Notes: generated by a model from the letters alone, not told the origin. DNA of 64,000 bases from an uncultured Mucilaginibacter sp. (GCF_946479965.1 NZ_CAMLHX010000001.1:124001-188000); one strand, 5' to 3'; positions 1 to 8,969 are shown, numbered from the stretch's first letter. Translations and numbers: made by a program.

Positions 1-792
1 CGTGATCTTGCGCGAAATTTCAACGGAACGCGGGTAGTGCGTTAATATCTGACTTTCTATACGGTCCTTCAGTGGCGTAACGATAGAGCCGCGGTTGGTG
101 TAGTCTTCGGGGTTGGCGGTAAATACAAATTGAATATCCAAAGGCAGGCGGAGCTTAAAACCACGGATCTGGATATCGCGCTCCTGCAAAATGTTGAACA
201 GCGATACCTGAATACGTGCCTGTAGGTCGGGCAACTCATTAATAACAAAAATGCCTCTGTGCGCACGCGGTATCAAACCGAAGTGGATAACCCGCTCATC
301 TGAATAAGTTAGCTTCATGGTAGCGGCCTTAATCGGGTCTACGTCGCCGATAAGGTCGGCAACGGTAACATCAGGTGTAGCCAGTTTTTCTGTATAGCGT
401 TCGCTACGATGGATCCACGCGATGGGGGTGTCATCGCCTTTTTGCTCCACAATGTTATGCCCAAACCATGAGATAGGATTCAACGGATCGTCAAATAACT
501 CAGAACCGGCAATGTAAGGGATATACTCATCGAGTAAATTAACCAGTAAGCGTGCTATGCGTGTTTTAGCTTGTCCGCGTAAACCCAGCAGCAGGATGTT
601 ATGGCGCGACAGGATAGCAGTCTGCAGATCGGGAATAACGGTATCCTCAAAACCGATGATACCCTCAAAGCCACCTTCCTCTTTTTTTTGCAGCTGCGTT
701 ATAAGGTTGCGGCGCAGCTCGTCTTTAACGGATTCGCTTTTGTAATTGGTGGCTTTTAGTTGGCCGAGTGTTTTTATATCTAATTTATTCAT
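1..792 (-). CDS. MoxR/Mg-chelatase-like AAA+ ATPase (3' part cut by window edge)
   Basis: Open reading frame from an ATG at 792 that runs off the left edge, so about 264 residues are visible and the C-terminus is missing. I read a Walker A (GLRGQAKT, near residue 70) and a Walker B variant ending in NE (FVINELPDL), as in the magnesium-chelatase ChlI/MoxR branch of AAA+ proteins. These ATPases remodel partner proteins and usually work with a VWA-domain protein. Such a protein lies 69 bp upstream in the same direction (862-1959), so the two probably form one operon and one complex. True magnesium chelation is unlikely without bacteriochlorophyll genes nearby. The substrate is unknown. Confidence 0.88.
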   Translation of the reverse strand, partial: MNKLDIKTLGQLKATNYKSESVKDELRRNLITQLQKKEEGGFEGIIGFEDTVIPDLQTAILSRHNILLLGLRGQAKTRIARLLVNLLDEYIPYIAGSELFDDPLNPISWFGHNIVEQKGDDTPIAWIHRSERYTEKLATPDVTVADLIGDVDPIKAATMKLTYSDERVIHFGLIPRAHRGIFVINELPDLQARIQVSLFNILQERDIQIRGFKLRLPLDIQFVFTANPEDYTNRGSIVTPLKDRIESQILTHYPRSVEISRKIT

Positions 793-796
793 ATAT

Positions 797-866
797 CGAT
801 TTCACAGATTGATGATTGATTTCACCGATTTTATTACTCCCCCTTTAGGGCGCCCCGGGGCTTACC
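797..866. repeat. Tandem-word intergenic repeat plus CCCTTTAGGG-type repeat
   Basis: Spacer between the VWA gene and the AAA ATPase gene. 797-830 is built from repeats of a GATTTCAC-A/C-GATT word. 838-866 is a C-rich/G-rich run around CCCTTTAGGG that overlaps the VWA stop codon. Both types recur elsewhere in the window (tandem-word spacers at 5776, 8061, 45980; the CCCTTTAGGG type at 48502). The role is unknown. Confidence 0.6.
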
Positions 867-1959
867 TCACATTCTTCCGCCTGTTCCTTGCGTAATCCTC
901 AAAAATGTATTCTCCCAAATTATTCAGCGAGCTGTAAAACGCCTTGCCGCCGTTTGTTTCAGTAAATTTACGTACAAACTGCTGCAGGTAGGGATCGTTA
1001 GCTATCATAAACGTTGTGATAGGTATTTTTAGGCGCTTGCATTGCGCTGCCATGTTAAGGGTTTTATTAACCACTTTACGATCTAACCCAATGCTGTTTT
1101 TATAATATTTGGTGCCTTCCTTTAAGCACGTAGGCTTACCATCGGTTATCATAAAGATCTGCTTATTATGCGTCTTACGGCGGCGCAGCAAGTCTGTTGC
1201 CAACTCTAACCCCGCGTAGGTATTGGTATGGTAGGGGCCGACCTGCAAATAGGGCAGGTCGCGCAGGGTAACGGGCCAGGCATCGTTGCCAAACACCACA
1301 ATGTCCAATGTATCCTTAGGGTACTTGGTGCGGATCAGTTCAGCCAACGCCATTGCTACTTTTTTGGCGGGCGTTATCCTATCCTCGCCATATAGTATCA
1401 TGGAGTGGGATATATCTATCATCAGCACAGTAGAGGTAAGGGTTTTGTAATCCATTTCCTCTACTTCAAGGTCGCGCTCGGTCATCATAAAATCGCCAAT
1501 GCCGTGATTAACCTGGGCGTTGTGAATAGATTGCGTCATGTCTATCTGGTCCAAACTATCGCCAAACTCAAACTCGCGGCGCTCGGCATTTTTTTCATCA
1601 CCCTGACCACTTTGCGGCGAACGGTGATTGCCTTTGCCTGATTTTTTTAGTTTACCGAAGATCTCCTCTAAAGCCGATTGGCGGATGCTTTGCTCGGCCT
1701 TGGCAGTTATTTTAAAGCCACCGCCTTCGCGGTCATCATCTAAATAACCTTTTTGCTTTAGCTCATCAATAAAATCGCCCATGCCATACTCATCGTTGGT
1801 GAGGCCGTACTGCTTGTCCAGCTCGTTCATCCAGGCCAAAGCTTCGCCGGCATCGCCCGATGTGTAGTTGAGCAACTCTAAAAATAATTTCAGTAATTCG
1901 TCAAATCCGCCTTTGGGTAATTCGTTTGGCGTAAACTTTGAAAATCCGTAACCGCGCAT
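862..1959 (-). CDS. VWA-domain protein, partner of the AAA+ ATPase
   Basis: 365 residues starting at an ATG. The C-terminal half is a von Willebrand A domain with the metal-ion-dependent adhesion site DISHS (DxSxS), preceded by a charged lysine/glutamate-rich stretch. No signal peptide is seen, so the protein is probably cytoplasmic. The family is the ChlD/CoxE-like partner of MoxR ATPases. In those pairs the VWA protein presents the target while the ATPase does the work. It is transcribed ahead of the AAA ATPase gene and is probably co-transcribed with it. The target is not evident from the context. Confidence 0.85.
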   Translation of the reverse strand: MRGYGFSKFTPNELPKGGFDELLKLFLELLNYTSGDAGEALAWMNELDKQYGLTNDEYGMGDFIDELKQKGYLDDDREGGGFKITAKAEQSIRQSALEEIFGKLKKSGKGNHRSPQSGQGDEKNAERREFEFGDSLDQIDMTQSIHNAQVNHGIGDFMMTERDLEVEEMDYKTLTSTVLMIDISHSMILYGEDRITPAKKVAMALAELIRTKYPKDTLDIVVFGNDAWPVTLRDLPYLQVGPYHTNTYAGLELATDLLRRRKTHNKQIFMITDGKPTCLKEGTKYYKNSIGLDRKVVNKTLNMAAQCKRLKIPITTFMIANDPYLQQFVRKFTETNGGKAFYSSLNNLGEYIFEDYARNRRKNVR

Positions 1960-2072
1960 ATTTGCCTTTCAATTATAAATTAACGCATTATTTGTGTGAA
2001 AAGTTCAACTAAATAGAATTGTTAGGCAGGCATGACAATAGACATCTAAATAGGTTTATTAATGATGGCAGG

Positions 2073-2128
2073 GGTGGCTCAGAGCTGGGGTGAGCTCTGT
2101 GAGCCCCCGTGAGCCCATGTGAGCCACC
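2073..2128. repeat. Array of GTGAGC words at exact 10-bp spacing
   Basis: GTGAGC begins at 2090, 2100, 2110 and 2120, an exact 10-bp period. The array is bounded by an inverted pair, GGTGGCTCA (2073-2081) and TGAGCCACC (2120-2128 region). It lies in the 269-bp gap between the divergent VWA and GNAT genes. The layout (one inverted word on the left, direct words at about 10 bp on the right) matches the elements at 4567, 17829 and 53507, but with a different word. Confidence 0.7.
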
Positions 2129-2228
2129 TGTCTATTCGCAAAATATTTAATGACTTAATTATGCATGTGATTTATAAAACCCAATCTCAATTAAATGGTT
2201 TATTTAAAATACTTTCCTAAATTAGATT

Positions 2229-2513
2229 ATGCCATATACCAACCTGCCACTAGTTAACAATACCCAAGATCACAATTTTGAGATGTTTGTTGACGGCCAC
2301 CGGGCTTTTATTGATTATCAGCTGCGTGGAGATAAAATATTCTTAATACATACCGAAGTGCCCGTTGAACTGGAAGGACAAGGCGTAGCGCCGGCCCTTG
2401 TTGAAAAGGTATTTGAATATATACAGGAGCACCAGTTAAAGGCGGTTCCGTATTGCGCCTATATCAAGGTCTGGTTAAAGCGCCACCCGGATTGGGAGCG
2501 CCTGGTGGCTTGA
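2229..2513 (+). CDS. Small GNAT-family N-acetyltransferase (YjdJ-like)
   Basis: 94 residues from an ATG at 2229. It matches the short acetyltransferase family in which a basic substrate loop and acetyl-CoA pocket are compressed into about 90 residues (Gcn5-related, PF14542 type). The ELEGQGVAPALVEKVFEYI stretch corresponds to the acetyl-CoA pyrophosphate-binding loop and helix. Its C-terminus VPYCAYIKVWLKRHPDW is typical of the family. Substrates of these mini-GNATs are not known. It stands alone and faces away from the VWA gene, with its own upstream region. Confidence 0.85.
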   Translation: MPYTNLPLVNNTQDHNFEMFVDGHRAFIDYQLRGDKIFLIHTEVPVELEGQGVAPALVEKVFEYIQEHQLKAVPYCAYIKVWLKRHPDWERLVA

Positions 2514-2521
2514 TCAAAAAA

Positions 2522-3022
2522 TCAATATTGTTTTTTGGCCCTCGACACCCATTTGGGCGGCTCGTATCCACTTTGCCTTAGTAAAAGGTTGAGCTGCGCG
2601 GTGTGGTGTTGTACATGACGCATGTTGTATAATTGAATTTCAACCTGACTGTAGTCCTCTTTATAATTGCCGGGAATGGGTGTTTCAATATTTTCGGCCG
2701 TTAGCCGTTTTATTTTATCGTGACATTTATTTCTGCCATACTCCAGGTAATCAAGAAGTTCAGCTTTGCTATAAACACGGTCGGGCATTAAGCCAGATGG
2801 GTCCATTTCTGATAAGGTAAAAGGCCGTGGCGGCATAAAACTATCGGCGTCATCGGCTGAGTGATAATCCAGAAAAAACAGGGTATGATAAGCGATGTAC
2901 CAAAACTTCGACTCCTGGTCCCACAAATCGTCGGGACAGGCCGTAATAGCATTTTCCAGCATATCTATTGCCGCGCCGTATTGCTGCCAGATGGTTTGCT
3001 TCCAAAAGTCAATCATATGCAT
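2522..3022 (-). CDS. DinB-like protein
   Basis: 166 residues. A DinB/YfiT-like four-helix bundle is suggested by the length and by spaced histidines (YHTLFFLDYH near residues 45-55, HVQHHTAQLNLLL near 135-148). In this fold such histidines bind a metal, often for thiol-dependent transfer reactions. It starts two bases after the stop of the upstream sugar kinase gene, so the two form a tight operon. A metabolic link between them is not obvious. It is one of three DinB-superfamily genes in the window (also 38441 and 48516). Confidence 0.82.
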   Translation of the reverse strand: MHMIDFWKQTIWQQYGAAIDMLENAITACPDDLWDQESKFWYIAYHTLFFLDYHSADDADSFMPPRPFTLSEMDPSGLMPDRVYSKAELLDYLEYGRNKCHDKIKRLTAENIETPIPGNYKEDYSQVEIQLYNMRHVQHHTAQLNLLLRQSGYEPPKWVSRAKKQY

Positions 3023-3024
3023 TA

Positions 3025-3903
3025 CTACCAGGTTTCCATTAACTCGGTTACGCCCTCAACATAACGCGGGTTAGCGCCGCGTTTACCGGCAACAAACCCG
3101 CCTACTGCGCATGAGCGTTTTAGTATATCGTTCATGGGCAGTCCATCAAGCAAACCCTTAACAAAGGTGGCCAGAAATGCGTCGCCGGCACCTACTGTAT
3201 CAACTACTTTTACCGGGTAACCGGGATGCTCATAAAACTCATGGTCGTGCCAAACAACGGCGCCCCTTTCAGCCAGGGTAACACATATCGTTTTAACGTG
3301 ATACTTCATATGAAACTCGGTTATCCTGTCCTTCAGCGTGCCTTTTTTGCTTGATAGCAACAGGTTGGCCTCTTCCTCGTTCATCTTCACTACATCGGCA
3401 TGAGCGGCCAGTGTTTCTATCGTAGTTTGGTTGTAATGCGGCGTACGCAGATTAACATCAAATACTTTTAACGCTTTAGTATCGCTTAATAAATTCAATA
3501 ACGTATTTCTTGATACTTTTTCGCGGCAAACCAAACTGCCAAATACAATTGCTGCCGCCTGTTCGGCTGTATTAGTAAGGGCTTTTTGGGGCTCAATATG
3601 ATCCCACGATACCGGCTGTGGAATAACATACGTTGCTTGTTGTTTGTCGTCAAGTTTAACCGTTACCTCGCAAGTGGGATATTGCCTGCTGCGTTGAATA
3701 AGCGGACCGAACAGCGTATTATCTTTTAAAAACTCAAGTAACTCAACACCCGGCTTATCGTTACCAACGCTGCTTACAAAGCAAACCGGCGCACCCTGCT
3801 GCATTAAATGAAAGGCTACATTCATGGTTGCACCGCCCGGCTGTTTTCCGTCGCCAAAATTATCCCACAAAATCTCGCCAAAACAAAGTATAGATTTATT
3901 CAT
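3025..3903 (-). CDS. PfkB-family carbohydrate kinase (fructokinase-like)
   Basis: 292 residues with the two ribokinase-family signatures. The N-terminal glycine-rich substrate region (DNFGDGKQPGGATMNVAFHL) is near residues 15-33. The C-terminal DTVGAGDAF, containing the catalytic Asp and the anion hole, is near residue 240. These enzymes phosphorylate a sugar with ATP in the cytoplasm. The sequence resembles fructokinases, but the sugar cannot be fixed from motifs. A TTG-N18-TAACTTTG promoter lies just upstream on this strand (3945-3952). The DinB gene follows after two bases. Confidence 0.88.
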   Translation of the reverse strand: MNKSILCFGEILWDNFGDGKQPGGATMNVAFHLMQQGAPVCFVSSVGNDKPGVELLEFLKDNTLFGPLIQRSRQYPTCEVTVKLDDKQQATYVIPQPVSWDHIEPQKALTNTAEQAAAIVFGSLVCREKVSRNTLLNLLSDTKALKVFDVNLRTPHYNQTTIETLAAHADVVKMNEEEANLLLSSKKGTLKDRITEFHMKYHVKTICVTLAERGAVVWHDHEFYEHPGYPVKVVDTVGAGDAFLATFVKGLLDGLPMNDILKRSCAVGGFVAGKRGANPRYVEGVTELMETW

Positions 3904-3944
3904 ATTGTGTTTTTAAGTAGATGCGTAGCTTAAACAACGCCCGC

Positions 3945-3952
3945 CAAAGTTA
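3945..3952 (-). promoter_or_regulatory. Bacteroidota -7 element TAACTTTG for the PfkB operon
   Basis: A perfect TAnnTTTG on the minus strand, with a TTG 18 bases upstream matching the -33 box. The predicted leader is about 35 nt before the kinase ATG at 3903. Confidence 0.6.
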
Positions 3953-4051
3953 AGCGGTTTTTTGAAGCTGCAATGTTAAATAATTGTTAGGTGTATATTT
4001 ACTTAAGTTCTTGTTGGTTTACGCTAATAAAAGATAAACGTATATTTAAGC

Positions 4052-4468
4052 ATGAGAAAATTGGTGTTGATATGTCTTTTAACGTTAACCGCGCATACAA
4101 TGTTCGCGCAAAGCAAAAAGGCCATTATTGATGTAATGAACAATCAAATGGCCGCCTGGAACCGCGGCGACCTTGTGGGCTTTATGCAAGGTTACTGGAA
4201 GTCAGATTCGCTGATGTTTGTTAGCGCTAAGCCTACTTATGGTTGGCAGGCCACATTGGATAATTATAAGCGCGGCTATCCGGACAAGGCCGCTATGGGC
4301 ATTTTATCTTTTGATATTAAAAAGGTAAATCTAATTGATGCCACCAACGCTTTTGTTTTTGGAGCATGGCATTTAAAGCGCGAAAAAGATAATCCCAGAG
4401 GTTATTTTACACTTTGGTTCAGAAAAATAAAAGGGGAGTGGAAGGTGGTTGTTGATCATACTTCGTGA
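4052..4468 (+). CDS. Exported NTF2-like/SnoaL-like protein (DUF4440 type)
   Basis: 138 residues with a clear signal peptide (about residues 1-19, ending TMFAQ). The remainder has the pattern of the NTF2-like cone fold: an N-terminal helix with AAWNRGD, a middle GWQATLDNYKRGYPDK, and a C-terminal strand GEWKVVVDHTS. Family members range from small-ligand binders to enzymes, and no catalytic set can be assigned here. It is a single gene. The following 400 bp to atpG carry only repeats and a terminator. Confidence 0.8.
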   Translation: MRKLVLICLLTLTAHTMFAQSKKAIIDVMNNQMAAWNRGDLVGFMQGYWKSDSLMFVSAKPTYGWQATLDNYKRGYPDKAAMGILSFDIKKVNLIDATNAFVFGAWHLKREKDNPRGYFTLWFRKIKGEWKVVVDHTS

Positions 4469-4566
4469 GATAAAGAGGTAAAAGGCGAAAGGTGTTACAT
4501 TACTCGGTACAATCAACGCGCTTCAACAGCTTTTAAACCAGGATTGTTTAATTATTAAAAACGACA

Positions 4567-4790
4567 TGTTGCAGAAAATAAATACAACAGTTTGCAACAC
4601 TTGCAACGGCTGTATTTGTATGTGCTTGATAACAAAGTAGTAACGAATATTAAATGTTTAAACATGCAACAGTTTGCAACACCAATATCTTCACATTTTA
4701 TGATACTATATTCGCATTTTAATAGTTAACTTCCTGTAAATAACCAACTTGTATTGGTGTTACCTGTAAGGCCGGGCTTGCAACACCGTA
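4567..4790. repeat. GCAACA-word repeat element
   Basis: Non-coding gap of 409 bp between the NTF2-like gene and atpG. One inverted word TGTTGCA sits at 4567-4573. Direct words (TTGCAAC or GCAACA) sit at 4592, 4601, 4666, 4676 and 4779, with 9- to 10-bp spacing inside each cluster. This is the same design as the elements at 17829 and 53507, with a different word. Homology of the interior to those elements is not clear. No gene is seen. Confidence 0.55.
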
Positions 4791-4824
4791 TTTCGCGCTT
4801 TGCAAGGATGTACGTTAAGCCACA

Positions 4825-4860
4825 AAAAAGGCCCCCCGAAAATTGGAGAGCCTGATATTT
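4825..4860 (-). terminator. Rho-independent terminator of the atp operon
   Basis: Read on the minus strand, AGGCTCTCC and GGGGGGCCT pair (with G-U pairs) around an A/T-rich loop and are followed by a run of six T. It lies just beyond the atpG stop. Confidence 0.7.
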
Positions 4861-4877
4861 AAGTTTACGAATTGTTT

Positions 4878-5768
4878 TTAGTCTGACGATAGGGCTGCTG
4901 CACCGCTCACAATCTCGGTAAGCTCTGTAGTAATAGCTGCCTGGCGTGCCTGGTTGTACGAAAGCTTAAGTGCTTTCAACAACTCGCCTGCATTTTCGGT
5001 CGCTTTATCCATTGCTGTCATACGGGCACCATGCTCAGATGCTACCGAATCAAGTACGCCACGATACAATTGAATTTTGATATTCTTAGGTATCAGTTGT
5101 TCAACTATCTCCTCTTTTGATGGCTCAAGTATGTAGTCCACCTGTTGTGCGGCTTTGGTTTCAGTTTTCGCAATTTCCGCTTTAGGTACCGGCAATATCT
5201 GCTCGGTAATTAAAAACTGCATGGCGGCATTTCTAAAGTGATTGTATACAATCTCAACACGATCGTATTTACCCTTCAGGAAACCATCCATAATGCTTTC
5301 GGTAATAGCAGATACGTTGGCAAAGGTAAGGTTGTTATAAACCTCGTTATTGTTGCCTATTACATTGTATTTACGACGCTCGTAGTACTCCTGCGATTTT
5401 TTACCTATAGCTACAATAGAAACGTTACCGGCTTTATGTTGCTCACTGTATTTTTCGGCTATCAGGTTATTAGTGGTCTTAATAACGTTAGCGTTGAATG
5501 CACCCGCGAGGCCACGGTTTGATGTAATAGCTACAATCAAAACACGTGTTGGCTCGCGCTGCTGCAAAAACGGCGACGCGCCATCTTCCAAGCTCGAAGA
5601 CAAATTAGCCAGCAGTTCCTTAAGCTTATTGGCATAAGGGCGCAGCTCAACTATAGCATTGGTAGCCCGTTTCAACTTGGCAGCCGAAACCATTTTCATG
5701 GCCTTGGTGATCTGCTGGGTTGAGTTTACAGAACCTATCCTGTTTCTTACTTCTTTTAAATTAGCCAT
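4878..5768 (-). CDS. atpG: ATP synthase F1 gamma subunit
   Basis: 296 residues. It is the central-stalk subunit that couples rotation of the c-ring to the alpha/beta catalytic sites. The family signatures are the N-terminal helix (MANLKEVRNRIGSVNSTQQITKAMKMV) and the conserved C-terminal helix (ARMTAMDKATENAGELL), both of which build the coiled-coil axle. It is the last gene of the atp operon, with a terminator following it. atpD and atpC are not in this operon, as is common in Bacteroidota where they lie elsewhere. The spacer to atpA is unusually long and made of repeat words. Confidence 0.97.
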   Translation of the reverse strand: MANLKEVRNRIGSVNSTQQITKAMKMVSAAKLKRATNAIVELRPYANKLKELLANLSSSLEDGASPFLQQREPTRVLIVAITSNRGLAGAFNANVIKTTNNLIAEKYSEQHKAGNVSIVAIGKKSQEYYERRKYNVIGNNNEVYNNLTFANVSAITESIMDGFLKGKYDRVEIVYNHFRNAAMQFLITEQILPVPKAEIAKTETKAAQQVDYILEPSKEEIVEQLIPKNIKIQLYRGVLDSVASEHGARMTAMDKATENAGELLKALKLSYNQARQAAITTELTEIVSGAAALSSD

Positions 5769-5775
5769 TCTTTTT

Positions 5776-5902
5776 TGAGTATCTAGTATCGAGTATCAAG
5801 TAGCTAGACTTAATACTCAATACCTATCACTTTATCTCTCAAGCTCAAGACAAAAATCTTGCTACTTGATACTAGCTACTTGATACTAGCTAGCTACTTA
5901 CT
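5776..5902. repeat. In-operon inverted tandem-word repeat between atpA and atpG
   Basis: The left arm (5776-5808) and right arm (5862-5902) are built from the same words (GAGTATC, AGTATCAAG, TAGCTAG) in opposite orientation. RNA of the atp operon could form a hairpin of more than 20 bp here. There are no stop signals or T-tract, so it does not look like a terminator. Confidence 0.7.
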
Positions 5903-5903
5903 A

Positions 5904-7481
5904 CTAGTTATAATTTGCTGAAAGCTCTTTTGCTACTTTCTCTAACACGCTTGTTAACGAGTCATCAAACTTACCGGCTTTAAGGCCTGCAAGCACTTCA
6001 GGATGACGTTGCTCAAGCTGGGTAGTGAATTCGCTTTCAAATTCGCGTATTTTGTTTACCGGTACGTTACGCATTAGGTTTTTAGTACCTAAGTAAATAA
6101 TTGCCACTTGTTTTTCAACGGTTACCGGAGCGTACTGACCTTGTTTCAGGATCTCTACGTTACGTGAACCTTTATCTAATACGTTTTTGGTTGAAGCATC
6201 AAGATCTGAACCGAATTTAGAGAAAGCCTCTAACTCGCGGAACTGAGCCTGGTCAAGTTTCAATGTACCGGCTACTTTCTTCATTGATTTGATCTGCGCG
6301 TTACCACCCACACGAGATACCGAGATACCTACGTTAATAGCCGGACGAACACCCGCGTTAAACAGGTTTGATTCAAGGAAGATCTGACCATCGGTAATTG
6401 AAATTACGTTGGTAGGGATATAAGCTGATACGTCGCCCGCTTGTGTTTCAATGATTGGAAGAGCTGTTAATGAACCGCCACCTTTAACAATGCCGCGGAT
6501 AGATTCAGGCAAATCATTCATCGCTTGCGCGATAGAGTCATTGCTGTTGATCTTAGCGGCACGCTCTAATAAACGGCTGTGCAGATAAAATACGTCACCA
6601 GGATAAGCCTCACGGCCCGGTGGACGACGTAGTAATAACGAAACCTCACGGTAAGCAACCGCTTGTTTTGACAAGTCATCATAAACGATCAAAGCCGGTC
6701 TTCCGGTATCGCGGAAGTACTCGCCGATAGCAGCACCTGCAAACGGAGCAAAGAACTGCATGGTAGCAGAGTCAGAAGCGTTTGCCGCAACGATGATAGA
6801 ATAAGGCATTGCACCTTTTTCTTCCAATGCACGAACGATGTTAGCTACTGTAGACGCTTTTTGTCCGCAGGCAACATATATACAGATAACAGGCTGGCCT
6901 GCATCATAAAATTCTTTTTGGTTGATAATGGTATCGATACAAACCGCAGTTTTACCTGTCTGACGATCGCCAATAACCAACTCACGCTGGCCACGGCCGA
7001 TAGGGATCATCGCGTCGATAGCTTTGATACCTGTTTGTAAAGGCTCTGTAACCGGCTGACGGTAGATAACGCCCGGTGCTTTACGCTCTAAAGGCATCTC
7101 GTAGGTTTGGCCCTGTATAGGTCCTTTACCATCAATAGGCTCGCCCAATGTGTTAACCACCCGGCCAAGCATGCCTTCGCCTACGTTGATAGAAGCGATC
7201 TTGTTAGTACGTTTTACAGTATCACCTTCTCTGATCTCGTCGCTTTTGCCTAATAATACAACACCAACGTTATCTTCTTCAAGGTTCAATACAATGCCTT
7301 GCAGGCCTGTGCCAAATTCAACCAGCTCACCTGATTGTACTTTGGTTAAACCATAAACGCGTGCAATACCATCTCCAACCTGAAGTACGGTACCAACTTC
7401 TTCTAATTCAGATTCTGACTTGAAGCCTGCTAATTGCTGACGCAAAATTGCCGATACTTCATCTGGTCTTACCTCTACCAT
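5904..7481 (-). CDS. atpA: ATP synthase F1 alpha subunit
   Basis: 525 residues, normal for the family. The non-catalytic nucleotide site shows a Walker A (GDRQTGKTA, near residue 170). The alpha-subunit signature is seen in the region around residue 370 ([19 protein letters not shown], including the arginine finger SR). It forms the alternating alpha3beta3 ring of F1 on the cytoplasmic side. The start is an ATG at 7481, 24 bases after the atpH stop. It is the sixth structural gene of the operon and is followed by a repeat-rich spacer before atpG. Confidence 0.98.
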   Translation of the reverse strand: MVEVRPDEVSAILRQQLAGFKSESELEEVGTVLQVGDGIARVYGLTKVQSGELVEFGTGLQGIVLNLEEDNVGVVLLGKSDEIREGDTVKRTNKIASINVGEGMLGRVVNTLGEPIDGKGPIQGQTYEMPLERKAPGVIYRQPVTEPLQTGIKAIDAMIPIGRGQRELVIGDRQTGKTAVCIDTIINQKEFYDAGQPVICIYVACGQKASTVANIVRALEEKGAMPYSIIVAANASDSATMQFFAPFAGAAIGEYFRDTGRPALIVYDDLSKQAVAYREVSLLLRRPPGREAYPGDVFYLHSRLLERAAKINSNDSIAQAMNDLPESIRGIVKGGGSLTALPIIETQAGDVSAYIPTNVISITDGQIFLESNLFNAGVRPAINVGISVSRVGGNAQIKSMKKVAGTLKLDQAQFRELEAFSKFGSDLDASTKNVLDKGSRNVEILKQGQYAPVTVEKQVAIIYLGTKNLMRNVPVNKIREFESEFTTQLEQRHPEVLAGLKAGKFDDSLTSVLEKVAKELSANYN

Positions 7482-7505
7482 TTTTTATTTTGATTTTAAT
7501 GATTT

Positions 7506-8054
7506 TTACTTAACAATGCCTTGGGCAAAGTCCTTTTTTAACTTTTTTAAATTGCTTGCTATGCTGGTATCGATCTGCCTGTCGCCAACAGTTAATACAA
7601 ACCCGCCAATAAGTGCCGGATCAGTTTTGACATCCAGAATGATCTCGCCGCCAATGGCTGCTTTAACATCAGCAAGCATTTTAGCTTTATTAGCTTCTGA
7701 AAGCGGCGTAGCCGATGTAACAGTTGCTTTGGTAATATGCTTTTTGATGTTATATAGATTAATAAACTCCTGCGCCGTGGTATAAAGCACCAACCCGCGG
7801 CCTTTATTGATCATTATCTTGAAAAAAGCGATAGACAGCGTGCTCACCTTTGATGCGAATACTTCTGTTAGGATGCTCAGCTTTTTTGAATGAGAGATAA
7901 TGGGATTGCTTAAAACCGCTTTTAATTGCGGATTAGCTTTCAATGTTTTCAGGAAAAACACCATGTCGCCATTAACAGCTTCCAAAGCGTTTTGCTCTAC
8001 TGAAAGATCTATTAATGATTTTGCGTACCTGGATGCTACCGTTAGTTCTGACAT
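7506..8054 (-). CDS. atpH: ATP synthase F1 delta subunit
   Basis: 182 residues from the ATG at 8054 (MSELTVASRYAKSLIDL). The frame stays open to 8117, but those extra 21 codons are read out of a tandem-word repeat (8061-8132) and do not look like protein, so I reject the longer start. The N-terminal domain binds alpha and the C-terminal segment (IGGFVLTVGDRQIDTSIASNL) is the conserved OSCP/delta signature. The subunit links F1 to the b-subunit stator. Confidence 0.93.
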   Translation of the reverse strand: MSELTVASRYAKSLIDLSVEQNALEAVNGDMVFFLKTLKANPQLKAVLSNPIISHSKKLSILTEVFASKVSTLSIAFFKIMINKGRGLVLYTTAQEFINLYNIKKHITKATVTSATPLSEANKAKMLADVKAAIGGEIILDVKTDPALIGGFVLTVGDRQIDTSIASNLKKLKKDFAQGIVK

Positions 8055-8060
8055 ATTTTT

Positions 8061-8132
8061 GAGAGATTTGAGATGCGAGATTTGAGATGTGAGATGTTTT
8101 TCTGTCTCATATCTCAAATCTCAATACTCACG
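8061..8132. repeat. In-operon inverted tandem-word repeat between atpF and atpH
   Basis: The left arm (8061-8096) repeats GAGATTTGAGATG-type words. The right arm (8103-8132) carries their complement (CATATCTCAAATCTCAA). It fills the whole atpF-atpH gap and has the same architecture as 5776-5902 and 45980-46057, with different words. Confidence 0.7.
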
Positions 8133-8133
8133 T

Positions 8134-8625
8134 CTATAACTTAACTTCTTTCAATAACTGGCTTACCAGTTCGTCTTGTTTTTGCTGATCTTCAAATTGC
8201 TTTCTCAGCACTTTCTCAGCAATTTCAAGTGACAATGACGCAACCTGATTTTTAACATCAGCCATTGCAATAGCTTTTTGGTTGTTGATCTCTATACGGG
8301 CAAGCTCAATCTGGCGCGCACCTTCAGTTTGCGCGGCTTCTTTAGCGTCGCTAATGATCTGATCTTTTACCTTTTTAGCTTCGGCTAGTATGGCATCACG
8401 CTCAACGCGGGCTTGCTTTAATAAAGCTTCGTTCTCATTAGTTAAACGAGACATCTCATCTTTAGCGGCTTCGGCTTTACGTAAAGACTCTTCAATGAAG
8501 GTTTCACGTTCAGTAATTGCTCCTAAAATTGGTTTCCAGGCAAATTTACCCAATAAAAACAGAAGGATAAAAAAGGAGAGCGCTGTCCAAACAACTAAAC
8601 CTATCTCCGGGGTAACTAATTCCAT
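8134..8625 (-). CDS. atpF: ATP synthase Fo b subunit
   Basis: 163 residues. One N-terminal membrane helix (about 8-27, LVVWTALSFFILLFLLGKF) is followed by a long charged coiled coil rich in Ala, Glu, Lys and Gln. This is the peripheral stator stalk of Fo. The conserved FAWKPILGAITERE just after the membrane helix is typical of Bacteroidota b subunits. Only one b-type gene is present (no b'). It lies between atpE (100 bp away) and atpH. Confidence 0.95.
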   Translation of the reverse strand: MELVTPEIGLVVWTALSFFILLFLLGKFAWKPILGAITERETFIEESLRKAEAAKDEMSRLTNENEALLKQARVERDAILAEAKKVKDQIISDAKEAAQTEGARQIELARIEINNQKAIAMADVKNQVASLSLEIAEKVLRKQFEDQQKQDELVSQLLKEVKL

Positions 8626-8725
8626 ATTATATAATAGTAATGTTAATTCAATTTAATGCTTAAAACATTGCCCGAAGCCAATCGCTCCGGGTTTAATGTT
8701 CTTTTTTTTGAGCTTGATGCTAAAA

Positions 8726-8965
<240 letters not shown>

Positions 8966-8969
8966 TCAA

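Noticed and set aside
8055..8117. Longer atpH with 21 extra N-terminal residues
   Set aside because: Those codons lie within the tandem-word repeat; the ATG at 8054 gives the normal N-terminus.
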